Origin: Agapanthus africanus
Taxonomy: Eukaryota > Streptophyta > Magnoliopsida > Asparagales > Amaryllidaceae
NCBI GenBank assembly: GCA_030015575.1
Contig: CM057346.1
Coordinates: 565,012,315-565,076,314 of the forward strand
Direction: 5' to 3'
DNA length: 64,000 bases
The position numbers and the translations under genes are program-made. This document shows positions 20,391 through 31,968 of this stretch, one piece after another. The notes beneath the pieces were generated by a model. That model was not told where the DNA came from. It ran no database searches and saw only the letters and a list, made by a program, of their open reading frames with translations. How positions within the stretch are numbered: position 1 is the first letter of the stretch; every line of letters begins with the position of its first letter.

Positions 20391-23300
20391 CCGACCCTAG
20401 ACTATGACTCAGTGACCAGGTTGACCGAACCTTCTTAAAATGCTGGCTTTTAGATTGTCTGAGTTGCATAAGTCATTGCCACTCCTTCTTTTACCCTTTG
20501 AATTTCTCAGAACACCCGTATTACTACGCATATCCACTTCCATTGGATAGATCCATCGTATGGTTATATACGAACTCGAAGGGACTTCTTCGAGGATGGA
20601 TCCAGGTTCGGGAGAAATAGAATTGGTTTATTCAGTTGTCTTTTATTATCACCTTCTCTCAGGTTGCGAGAGCTCCTTGGTTTAGGAGAGTACACCTATT
20701 ACGCTTATTGGATAGTCTTATTCCAAACCATAGGCTGGTGCCGAAAGGTAGGGAATGAAGAAAACCAATTAGCCTAAGTAGGGTGTGCAGAAGGTAATAT
20801 GTAAAGACAAAATAAAGGGATTAGAAAGAGGGCAAAGTAAATTGCGACTGATATCATTCACGACCAAAACCGCGTACTTCATCGCCACTCCTATTTCACC
20901 TTTAAAGGAATAAGGTATTATTCAGTTGTCTTTTATCGTCACCTTCTCTCGAGATGCGAGTACTCCTTGGTTTAGGAGGGTACACCTATTATGCTTACTG
21001 GATAGTCTTCTTCCAAACCATAGGCTGGTGCCGAACGGTAGGGGAGGAAGAAAACCATTTAGCCTAACGATGGTGTACAGAAGGTAACGACTAAAGACAA
21101 ATAAAGGGATTTGGAGAGATGGCAATAAAATATACGGTTGAAGTCATGAATTGGATTATGGAAGAGGCATTGCTACGAATACCAGGATACCCCTACGAAA
21201 CATTTTTTATGTTTCAGTGCATTGTTAAAGGAAAAACTGTTTTCCCGATTAGACACTTACTCCAAGGGTATGTATTTACCAGGTTTCATTCTCATATCTG
21301 TATGGTTTTACAGATGATGAGAGGGAGTAAGATATTGGGAATTAGGTGATTATCCTCATTATATCGGAATTCGTTGTAATTGGTGATATTTGAGGAAATC
21401 GCCAGGGTACAGTTTTCCACCTACAACGCACAGGTTTTGAGTTGTTTAACTCAGCGGACTTATACAGAGTATTGTATGTTGTCCAGTGTCCATCAGGACA
21501 AAGGGGTAGGTCCTCGTACTATGTTCTGTTTACTTATAACTTCTCTAGTATTTAGACAAGTGTTTCGTAGAAATACAAGGTCTAAGTTTTGAGAAGTTGT
21601 GGGTATAAGAATAAAGTAGAGAACCAGGTATCACAAGTATCGGGATTCTTCAAAGAGATCGAAGATGTAGATTCTTGTGATTGGTATTCAGATGATAGTG
21701 ATGGTTTTGAGAAACGTGTTTCTCTTTCAGGTTACTCATAATTGGATGGATTCCTAAGTTGAGTAATGCTGATTAGCCTCTTTCCATTAAGTTGATATGC
21801 ACTGGAGACAGATGCATGGATTGAATATGGTTCCAATTAAATAAGTGCCAAAGTTTCTATATTGGATATAGAATAGTTCGTACCTTAAAAGATATTAAGG
21901 TACGGGGAGTTGTCCAGCTTATGCTTAAAACCAGACTCTGGATAACTCAGGGCACGTTTCTGTAATGGCTGTTTTGTGGGTTGACCCTGGCTATGACGAG
22001 GGTTGATATTCTACCATTTGGAAGATCAATAGTGATATTGTTGTTGACTCGCCACAGTTTTAGTAAAATGGATCTTTTTCAGAAAACAGTAGTAGGAGTA
22101 TGGTAGAACTGAAAGTGATTCCAGAACCGCGAACGATTACGGAAAATTTAATAGGACCTATATATTCAATCAGGTTTGACATTCCAATAGCCACTCCGCA
22201 GGTATGGTAGGTAACCTCAGATGCCCGAGAGGTACTTCGGTAGGCTCAGAGACGGTGACAGAGAGGTTCTTATCTACCCAGACTTGACACTACTGTTGTT
22301 CCAGGCTGTGAGACCCGGTAGGAGGGTTGTCGTAGTCAGTGGGAGCAGCAGAAGCATAGTGGGCAAGTAGCTTATGTCTATTTATAGACTTGAGCAGTTA
22401 TAGCGGAGATAGATCATCTAATTTTAATGTGACAGTCATGGGTTTGACTTTAATCAGAATAAGGGGATGGATCAGTTAAGAAGGTAGTAGGGTGTGATGT
22501 CATGGTATTTGGATGACATACACAGAGTGGGAAGTAAAATTCCTATACTACGATCGGTTGTACTATGGTCGTCACACAGTTGTTTCTCCAGACAGGATAT
22601 GGATATAATATTTGACATTCTGGTTTCTAGATCTATGGTTTTAGATCTGGATTTGGGTAGTTTCCCAATGTGGGTACTTTGACAGATATTCTAATGGTTT
22701 TTGGAATAGTTGACTCCTAGCATAGTGGTGTACCTGCAGGTGATGGAGTCACCCTCTCTAAAGGTGTCGTATAGACTAAAGGGCAGAGGGATGTGCATGA
22801 TTGACAGATTACTTGCTTAGGCAATTGAGTCAATCATGAGATGTCAAGTACCACACCAGATGTTGTTTTTGCACTAGATGCAATAAGTTTGTATTAATCC
22901 AATCCTGGAGAAACATAAGGAAGCAGTTTTAGAACATAAGTACATGTTCTACGGATTTGATGACGGCAGCCTCCTTCGGGAGACGGTTATCATTCCAAGC
23001 TTCAAAGGTGACATGGTTGACAGAGTGATTGTCAGAGTTATAGTTTTTCCCTCTGACGAAGAGGGACAGTATTATGGACAGGTGGTCCAAGAGGATACTG
23101 TGGGTGGCATGGTGCCGGATACTGATTAGGTTCAGTGATCGATACAGTCTAAGAAGTTTGGATTTGGAGTTCATTTATGAACTAGGTCCCATCAGATATC
23201 CAGACATATCCTAAGACAGGTATTACTCGATTCGGGAGATGGCTTTCTCCGCGAACTTGAGATTTAGAGAGATATAGAAAGAAACTTCCAGGCGGATCCA

Positions 23301-23430
23301 CTCACTGAGGCTATTTCTCGAACACAATAGTTTTACAAACGGGCTTTGTGAAACTGATTAGTAGAGGAGTTGGGTGTTGGTTTCACACGGGCTGTGAGTA
23401 CGCAACATCGCAATAATTAGCCTTGAGTGC
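20391..23430 (+). pseudogene. Decayed copia pol region
   Basis: It corresponds in position and approximate length to the 3.3 kb pol at 59815-63117, but no open segment exceeds about 80 codons. Recognisable traces are at its end (near 23290). A direct repeat of about 190 bp, at 20631-20829 and 20921-21119, lies inside it, which argues against any coding role. I see no other gene. Confidence 0.6.
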
Positions 23431-23441
23431 AAGTGGGAGAT
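23431..23441 (+). other. Polypurine tract of the copia-type element
   Basis: AAGTGGGAGAT directly precedes the 3' LTR. The copia element on the minus strand has the same AAGTGGGAGAT at 59801-59811. Confidence 0.85.
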
Positions 23442-25574
23442 TGTTGGTGATAGTGCCCTCATAGTCAATTATTGGATCGCGGGTACATGATTGCAATGAT
23501 TGCGGAGGACCTATACCGGTAGGACAGTCTTACTCGAGATGATAGTATGCTATCTGGTTTGCCTTTATCAGTCGTGTACATGTTCAGGTGACTGATTGCA
23601 TGTTACACTTTGATAGAGCCCTTAGGATATTGCTTTACTACCAACAGTATGATGGCGATCATATACGTGAGAGTTGGGTGGTTTATATGCATATCCTTAA
23701 TTGTGGTCCCTAGTCGTGGGAGTTTCGAGACAGAGTATCGATACTCCGGAGTAGACTAGTGTATACAGTCGAGACCCCGACGAGGGGCGGTGGCCGGTCT
23801 CACAAGCCACTGGTGTCAGTTGGATCACCTAAGATGTATACAGGTGCTCATTGGGTTATGAGTACACCGGACAGGACTCGCCGGGAATCTGCTAGTTAGT
23901 ATTATATCTACCGTCAGATAGCAGTTCCCTGGTGACATGTGTACAGGTTAGTTCATCGACCTGAGGTCGTCATTTGTCTCGTGTGAGTTCCCACTGTGCT
24001 TTGATTTCTACCCTACCACGGCTCAAAGAAGTCGTGCAAACAGGTAGCTTTTGGGTACAGTCCCGAGCCATATGGAGACACGTGAGCGGATCGGCAGGGG
24101 ATTCGTCTCTCCCGGTATTGGGGGCGAGGTCGTGCTGTGTCTAGGAGAGCCATTACACAAAGTCCATGGCCATGACAGGAGATTTACTGGTAGGTACTCC
24201 AGTAGTATCTCAGGGTGTTATTGGGCTTCACTCCGACACGACTTATACTGCTATTGGGGGTCTGACGTTACTAGCCCCCTAGGCAGATATGCGATACTCA
24301 TAGACGAACGGACCGGACTGTATATACATTGTCACTGTTAGGCTCAGTAGGGTTTCTGGATGAGTTCGCTCATCGGCCTCCCTTGAGTTCGCTCATCAGC
24401 CTCCCTTGAGGTCAGTCCACGGGCAGCCGTTACGCATAGCTAGTGCCGCTGACGGTTTGTGGTTAAACCCACTGCCAGGGTACTGACGAGTCATTAGAGT
24501 CCCCCACAGACAGTTTCCCAAGTTCGGGCGAAACGTTGTAGAGGCCGTATGGTTTTATGGCAGGGTTCGGAAAATGCACATGTGTTTACGCACGTGTTAT
24601 TTTTCGGGCAGATGATACTGGTCGGCTTTGGTTTAAGCCGGATCCGAGTATTATATTGAGTAGGTATAATATCTTTGTCTCAGTTGCATTTGTATTCGGT
24701 CGTAATACAAATGCGGGTATATTTATACAGTTTCGGGGTTATCCTGAAAGTTGTTTCAGGATCACTTTTGGAAGTTGCCAGTTTCCAGTTTTCTATCAGC
24801 CGTCTTTTAACATTCGGTTAAAGACGGATTTATCTTTTCTTGCATGAGGTGAGTCAGTGTTCTGGAAGTTTCTAGAAGCCACTAGAAGAGGTGACTAGGT
24901 TCATGAACCTTTAATTGCATTTATGACTTGATGACTATGTTTATATGAGTCATGGTTTACATAAAGGCTTTTTGTTTTGGTTTAGATCTTTTGTCATGAT
25001 AAGCTTCATCTTAGGGTCACCACTTGCTCCTACGGTCACCTCCCTCCTTCTATAAAGTGGCCGGCCCTCTCTCTCCTCCTCACTTCACTTGATGTTTCAT
25101 TTTGTAGAAAAAGATATGATAGTATTTGGGATGCATGGAATTTTACAGTTCACTTCATTCCATCACCCAATTCCCTCGGCAACTTCATTAACCGATCGTC
25201 CACGGATTTGGACGAAGTGAGACAAAGTCATCTACTCATTCTCTACATCATTCTTGGTCGTCTCTTTTAGCAAACTTGGCGATCGAGTTGCCTCAAGTCA
25301 GAGGCGGGAGCCCGTTTAGAGAATCGATCATGTGGTGCCACCTCGACGAAGGAATCGGAGATCGATGAGATCGGAGCAGCCGCAACGGAGCGTGGGATGA
25401 TGGTTGAAGAACGAAGGACTCGGATCGTTCGGTATAACCTTTCTACACTCTTTACAGTTTGTTAGTTTAGCAATAATGGTAGATCCGGGTTAAAGTATAC
25501 GATAGCGCCAGTTTAAAAGTTTTTGTTCCGCATTTGGCGTCTGTAGACGGCCGGGACGCTAGCGTAGACTTACA
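23442..25574 (+). repeat. 3' LTR of the copia-type element (2133 bp)
   Basis: Same length as the 5' LTR with no indels that I could see. Most of the roughly 19 differences are transitions. The TATA box copy is at 25051. Confidence 0.95.
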
Positions 25575-25579
25575 ACCTG
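25575..25579 (+). repeat. Target-site duplication ACCTG, right copy
   Basis: Matches 15947-15951 exactly and closes the copia-type insertion in the chromovirus pol. Confidence 0.95.
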
Positions 25580-28422
25580 GAGCATAACCGGTGATCAAAG
25601 CACCTTATCGCCTAAGTCCGGAGGGTTTGAACGAGATCCGAACTCGGTTGGACGAATTATTGAAGAAAGGATAGATTCGTCCCAAATCTCCAGTTTTGCT
25701 AATGAAGAAGAAGGAAGGTTCATATCGAATGTGCATTGATTATAGAGCCTTGAACGAAGTAACAATAAAGAACAAGTATCCACTCCCGTGCATCGATGAT
25801 TTATTCGATCAGCTAAGTGGATCTTGTATTTTCTCTAAGTTAGATCTTCGTTCGGGTTATCATCAGGTGAAGGTCAAGGAATCTGATATCCATAAAACGG
25901 CATTCAGAACTCGCTATGGTCATTACGAATTTCTTGTAATGCCATTTGGAGTGACCAACGCACCAACAATATTCATAAACCTGATGAATCAAGTTTTCCG
26001 AGAGTACCTAGACAGGTTTGTTGTCATCTTCATCGACGACATCCTGGTGTATTCAAAGAGTCGGAAAGAACACGCCGATCACTTGAGAATTGTCCTGGAA
26101 ACTCTACGACAGCACCAACTCTACGCCAAATATAGCAAATGTGAGTTTTGGCTAGATCAAGTCGGTTTCCTCGCACATATTATATCGGGTGATGGAATCT
26201 CTGTGGATCCAGTAAAAGTAGAAGCAATAAGCGAATGGCCGACACCAAAATCAGTGAAGGACATTCGAAATTTCTTGGGTCTAGCTGGATATTACAGAAG
26301 GTTCATTGAAGGATTCTCGAAGATCGTGACACCCCTAACCAAGTTTACACGTAAAGATAAAGAATTTGTGTGGTCAGAAGCATGCGAACAAGCTTTCGTA
26401 GAACTCAAGTCAAAGTTGACATCAGCGCCTATTCTCGTGATACCGGATCAAACTTGAGGTTTCGAAGTATACTGCGATGCATCCGGTAAGGGATTATGAT
26501 GTGTTCTATATCAGCACGGAAGAGTTGTGGCTTATGCTTCAAGACAACTGAAGATTCATGAGCGCAATTATTCGACGCATGATTTGGAATTGGTGGCCGT
26601 AATCTTTGCTCTTAAGATTTGGCGCCATTATCTTCTTGATGAACAAGTGGACATATACATAGACCATAAAAGTCTGAAATATGTGTTTACTCAGAAAGAA
26701 CTGAATATGCGGCAGAGACGATGGTTAGAACTCATGGCAGACTTTGATATCAACCTGCAATATCACCCAGGGAAGGTGAATGTAGTTCCAGATGCTCTTA
26801 GTCGCCAACCATTAACAATGCATCTCACCGCTCAGTGGAAACTTCAACAAGACTTATATCAAATAGAGATTGAAGTAGTCATGCCAGGTAACGCTTCAAG
26901 TTTGATGAATTTATAAGTTCAATCTACCATTGTCAATCAGATCAAAGCAGCTCAAGCAAGTGATGCTAAGTTGCAAAATATAAGAGAACAAGTAGAGAAT
27001 GGACTTAGAAATGAATTCATCATCCATGAAGACGGATCTTTACAGTATGGCAGCAGATTGTGTGTGCCAAAAGGTTCTGTGCGGGAAGAGTTAATGAAAG
27101 AAGCTCACAACTCTCCCTACTCAGTACACCCTGGAGGTACAAAGATGTACAAAGATCTACGTCAAAATTACTGGTGGCATGGAATGAAGCGTGAAGTAGC
27201 CAGAAGCGTCGCTAAATGCTTGGTGTGTCAGCAAGTAAAGGCCGAACATCACAGGACCGCTGTATTACTTCAACCGTTACCAATCCCAGAATGGAAGTGG
27301 CAACACATCACGATGGATTTCGTGACTGCTATTCCTCGCAGCACGAAAGGTAACGATGCGGTATGGGTTATTGTGGATCGACTCACAAAGCGGCTCACTT
27401 CATCACATTTCAAGTTGGCCAATCAACTGAGACGTTAGCAAAGAAGTATATGGAGGTAAGAATCTACTTAAGATTTAAACTCTTCATAATGTACTATCTC
27501 TGATACCCATGAACTCATACAGGAAATTGTGAGACTTTATGGAGTACCGGTCTGCATTATCTCCGATCGTGACACCAGGTTCCGATCTCAATTTTGGCAG
27601 AGTCTGCAAGTGAGCTTGGGAACAAGTCTGAACTTCAGCACGGCTTATCATCCACAAACAAATGGTCAGTCTGAGCGAACTATTCAGATTTTGGAAGATA
27701 TGCTTAGAGCGTGTATGCTAGACTTCGGAGGATCGTGGGAAGATCACCTACATCTTGTGGAGTTTTCATACAACAACAGCTACCAACCAAGTATTGGAAT
27801 GTCTCCTTTTGCAGCGCTCTATGGAAGGAAGTGTCGATCTCCATTAAATTGGGATGACATCAGAGATAGAGAACTCCTTGGACTTGAAATGATAGTAGCA
27901 ACCGTAGATGTGGTACGCACAATCAAGGAAAGAATGCGCATAGCCCAAGATCGACAGAAGCACTGGGCTGATGCAAAGCGATGTCACTTGGAGTTCCAAC
28001 CGGGAGATCACGTATTCTTGAAGATATCTCCCAACCGGGGAGTGATCCGATTTGGAAGATGGGGTAAGCTTAGTCCAAGATACATTGGACCGTTCGACAT
28101 ACTCGAACGAGTCGGTGAAGTGGCTTATGGCTTAGCACTTCCATCTTCATTGGAAGGAGTGCATAACGTATTCCACATATCCCAACTCAGAAGGTATGTG
28201 AGTGACCCCATCCACATTCTCGATCATTCCGAACTCACTGTACAGCCCGACTTGTCTTGTGAGCAACAACCTGTCGAGACCCTGGATAGAAAAGTGAAGT
28301 CACTGCGGAACAAGGAAGTCAACTTGGTTCGAGTGATGTGGAGAAAAGACACTCCAGGAGAATCGACATAGAAAAGAGAAGACGAGATGCGTGCAACGCA
28401 TCCTCACTTATTTGTAAACTAG
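25580..28422 (+). pseudogene. Chromovirus reverse transcriptase, RNase H, integrase and chromodomain
   Basis: Copies element RNA into DNA and integrates it. Reverse transcriptase spans about 25600-26300, with [22 protein letters not shown] and the catalytic FIDDIL near 26032. RNase H follows (CDASGKG near 26473; DHKSLKYVF near 26660). Integrase has the HHCC zinc region near 27120-27230, MDFVTAIP, the second Asp in IISDRDTRF, and QTNGQSERT. The C-terminus shows LRRYVSDP and a chromodomain-like segment ending at 28422. Defects are TAA 25585, TAG 25672, TGA 26455, TGA 26497, TAA 26914, a one-base frameshift near 27392 and TAG 28369. A 67-bp intron-like segment lies at 27456-27522. Most stops fit single C-to-T or G-to-A changes. 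Confidence 0.9.
27456..27522 (+). other. Putative spliceosomal intron 3 within integrase (67 bp)
   Basis: The segment starts GTAAGA and ends CTCATACAG, and its length is not a multiple of three. The flanks read LAKKYME and EIVRLYGVPV, which are contiguous in chromovirus integrases. It is the third case in the same element where a short GT-AG segment interrupts a conserved domain. Confidence 0.7.
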
Positions 28423-28463
28423 TCCTTAGAATAAAATTGTAAATTTCGAGAACGAAATTTTTG

Positions 28464-28477
28464 TAAGGAGGGTAGAC
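28464..28477 (+). other. Polypurine tract of the chromovirus
   Basis: A purine-rich stretch (AAGGAGGGTAGA) lies directly before the TGTAACAAC start of the 3' LTR, the position where second-strand DNA synthesis is primed. Confidence 0.75.
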
Positions 28478-28587
28478 TGTAACAACTCCAATTTTTGTGT
28501 ACATAAAATTGATTAAAAGTTAATGTATACTTGGGGTATTTACAATTCCTGTGAGTACTATACTGGGGGTATTGAACAGCAAGCAAG

Positions 28588-28660
28588 AGCTTGTAGCTCA
28601 TTGGTAAGACCTTGCACTGCTGAACCATAGCACCAGAGTTCAAATCCCATCAGCCACATA
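28588..28660 (+). other. tRNA-like (SINE-head-like) segment inside the chromovirus LTR
   Basis: GTAGCTCATTGGTAAG resembles a Pol III A box, and GAGTTCAAATCCC, about 40 bases later, resembles a B box. A T-rich run follows near 28660. The D and T stems pair poorly, so this is not a functional tRNA. It could be a SINE head captured by the LTR or a chance match. Confidence 0.4.
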
Positions 28661-29032
28661 TTCTTTTTATTTTAATTTCTTTTAACCTTTTAGAAGCCAA
28701 AGAGTTTGCACGTGCACTACACGTAAACTGAAGAGTCACAAATAAAACAAACATATACACTGAAGAATACAAATCGACCCCGACACGTGGCCAAAACCCC
28801 ATGCACACCCGTCGGTGTTGAGCCGGCGACAAGCCTTGAAAATCCGGCGAGGTCGGGTCAAACCGTCGGGAATGCCTTGAAACTTCACCCCATGCACCTC
28901 TTCAGCTACCCCACTAACCCCACATTGCTTGTTTACTCTGATTTAATCCAGAAAGCAATAAAATGCCATTTAATCCCAATTTTAATGCAAATTTAAATGC
29001 ATTTTTTATCACCCCTAAACCCTAGTTTTTCC

Positions 29033-29040
29033 TATAAATA
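29033..29040 (+). promoter_or_regulatory. TATA box in the chromovirus LTR
   Basis: TATAAATA in the context CCTATAAATACC is followed by a C-rich stretch and CTCACTCACAATTCA about 30 bases downstream, a plausible transcription start. In the 5' LTR copy this would start the genomic RNA. Confidence 0.6.
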
Positions 29041-31833
29041 CCACACCTAAAATCACCCCTCCTCACTCACAATTCACTGCCCAAACTCTCAAGAAAATTC
29101 CCAAGTCTTTTGTGTGCAAGTGGAGTTAGCAAAGGGCGAAACTCCGACGAACATCCGGCGACGATACAAGAAGTTTCTGACGACGAAACGACGCACCGGC
29201 ATCTCCCACCTCTTCCTTTTTCTCTCCTTTATCTAATCATCCAGTAAATCCCCCTTCTCTCTCTCTTTTGCTATTCCCAAATTCTTCATTCTTAAAACGT
29301 GTCGGAAGCGGAGTTATCCGGCTTCCGATTCTCTTTTATTTTAAAAATACAATATTTTCTTAATAACAAACCAACTTTTGATATATTGTTTAGTACTCAT
29401 TAACTAAGGCAATAGAACAAGTTTGACAATAAAATGATAACCATAGCAAGTTGTATTTAAATTTTTCATTAAAATACCTTTATGTTTCATATCGACATGT
29501 TTATACCTTTTAACCATGATACTTTTAGATAGTTCACGAGGTAATGACCTACCTCCTCACAACACACATCTCTATCATGGCACGATATCTTTTTGGAAAC
29601 ATAGAATACGGAAAATACGATTTTTACAAATAAATACCCTTAACTTATAAAAACCATTTTTACAAATAAATACCCTTAACTTATAAAAACCATTTTCTAT
29701 AAAAAGTGTATTATTCATTTCCATGAAATTGTACCTCTACAACACATTTTTGGGGAGCCATGTTTCGGGATGGTATGGATTATCCCACGTCCTTGGGTCT
29801 AGTAGAGCGGAATTCAGACCTCCACAAGGAGCATTCGGATTCCGATGGAAATTTTAATATCATTTTAAGAAAATGAGATTTCTAGAAAAGTAATAAATTA
29901 AAATATTTTATATAAATATATATATATATATATGTATATGTATCATCAAAATATCTATTTTTGATATAATATAAATATTCCAATTTTTCTAAATCAAAAG
30001 AATCACTTTACATGAAAATACCATGCAATTCCAAACAAGATCAATATAAATCAATTAAATACCATATAATATGAAAACTAGGTTCTATTTACTAGAAATA
30101 TCACAATTGTAAAAATATACAATTATGAAAACCATAAAGATGATAATTAAATACTTGAGGTGTATTTTGAAAATTATACAAAAATTATTTTTACATAAAC
30201 CCCGTCAAGTTATATAAATTACAATAAGGACCCTAGTAAATATAGGTTTAAGCGGGACCAGTCTCTTGAGCCTCAGGGAACCGGAGATATGTGTGCTTGC
30301 CTATCTAAGGTATACAACCTAACAAACGGTGTTATCAATACGGTAATTATCTTTGAAAAAGACACAAATCCTGCCGTCCATGTGCAGCAGTTACCGGTAA
30401 CACCAAAACTTAATTCAGGATTCAATTTCTTTTCTAATTGTCTGACTCAGACCGAGTCTCAATATAATCAATCTGACTTGAATGAGAATCAAGTATATAA
30501 CACAATTCAATTTGAATCCATATATTCAATCTGTTCAATCTATCAATCTATACAACTTGACTGAACCGAACAATGGATATACCTCCATCTACATGATTCT
30601 CCAGTTACATCCATTTACTGATATCATGGTTTCGGCAAGTCATTCATCTATACAATTCAATTTACAATACAATACAATACAAACAATACAATCAAGACAT
30701 CGCGGGGGTTATAAGGGGTAGATTGGTACGGAAGGTGTTAGAAGTGGCACGAGACTGCAACCATAAAGACACCTAACATGAATCTCCATTGCCGTTGTAC
30801 CGTAGCTGAACGGTTCCTTGTACTCCGTATACCGTAGTCTCTGGTCTAGTGAGACTCCTCTCGTATACACTGGCCTTTTCTGTACCAAGCTACAAATAAC
30901 AGTGTTAACAATAATAATACAACTTTAAAAGTTTCACACACACACTCTCTCTCTCTGTCTATTCTATTTCTCCCTCATCTTTGGGACTTACCGAGCGATT
31001 GTTCGCTGACAACATTCCTTCTCTTTTTCTTTGGAATATTGTAAGGTGGATCAGACCTTCAGGAGATCGAGCCCACCGGCGAGGACTTGGATCAGCTAGC
31101 TTTCGACCCGGAGCTCTAGTTACTTGTACATTTCATTTCAGTATTTTCATTTATGTTATGCCACCGTTTAGGCATCGTTTCCAGTCCATGTATTTACTTT
31201 TCCATTGTACTGTAAAAAGAATGTTTAATAAATAAATTTGTTGTTCATTTACATTTGTTTCTTGTGTATATTTCTCTTATATTGCTTAGTTACGCTTAGC
31301 GTATTTACTTCTGAGTAAATACGTCGCGTGACCCATCGCGTCCTCTGCCCGTACACCGGGAAGTGGGGCGTGACAAAGTGATAAGAAAATCTATAATATT
31401 TCTGAGTCGATATATCTAATAGTCGGCTATTCAGCCTCATATCATCACGTATGGTATAGTCCATCGTACGGCATTCTCGAGTCAAGAGTGCGGATCAATC
31501 ATCATATATAGCTCGTACGGTAAAATCCATCATACGGCATCCCCAAAATCGAGGGTACGGGTCAAATATCATATATATCATATAGTTCGTACGGTATCAT
31601 CGTACAGTATCATGATTAAGGGTACGGATCTAAGGTCTCGTACAATCTATTATTTTATCAAGTCACATGTTATCGCATGTCATGCATACATCGCCCAATG
31701 ATTCTTTAATATATCGTATCATATATGGTGTCTTGACTCAATCACATAATATAACCTCACGACATCATGCCCGATCATATCGACTCATATCCATTCAATA
31801 TCTCATATCATCATCTTACACGTATATGTATAC

Positions 31834-31834
31834 T

Positions 31835-31872
<38 letters not shown>

Positions 31873-31968
31873 GGATGCGTTGATATGTATACACACACAC
31901 ACACACACATATCAACGCATCCATATATACACACACACACACACACAAATACACACACACACACACCC
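31834..31968 (+). repeat. CA-repeat microsatellites with an embedded inverted repeat
   Basis: Several (CA)n and (TA)n runs occur. Between them a 23-bp perfect inverted repeat (31866-31888 and 31907-31929, containing GGATGCGTTGATATGT and its complement) encloses an 18-base CA-rich loop. Confidence 0.9.

Larger units (their letters stand above)
15952..25574 (+). mobile_element. Non-coding Ty1/copia-type element with near-identical LTRs (9.6 kb)
   Basis: The LTRs at 15952-18084 and 23442-25574 are both 2133 bp and differ at about 19 sites (near 0.9%). The element has an initiator-Met primer site, a polypurine tract and ACCTG duplications. The interior has no long open frame. Its end aligns by eye with the end of the copia pol at 59815 (GCGGATCCACTCACTGAGGC versus the codons for ADPFTKA), so it is a relic of a copia element. 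It sits in the chromovirus pol. Confidence 0.93.
1..31375 (+). mobile_element. Tekay-like chromovirus (Ty3/gypsy), split by two insertions
   Basis: The host element of the left half. Its 5' LTR and primer site lie off the left edge. Inside the window are the gag start (20), gag with two zinc knuckles, an aspartic protease, reverse transcriptase, RNase H, integrase, a chromodomain remnant and a 3' LTR at 28478-31375. Two younger elements (40-14078 and 15952-25574) interrupt it, each flanked by a 5-bp target duplication, and the reading frame runs on across both sites. The domain order and chromodomain tail point to the Tekay/Del chromoviruses; the lineage name is my inference from motifs. Several stops and one frameshift make it non-autonomous. 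Confidence 0.85.
28478..31375 (+). repeat. 3' LTR of the chromovirus (2898 bp)
   Basis: It starts TGTAACAACTCC after the polypurine tract and ends GGGGCGTGACA, so the ends form an imperfect inverted repeat as in other chromovirus LTRs. It contains a TATA box at 29033, an A/T-rich central part and no long open frame. The 5' LTR is outside the window, so the pair cannot be compared for age, and the element's own target duplication cannot be checked (AAGTG follows at 31376). Confidence 0.8.
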
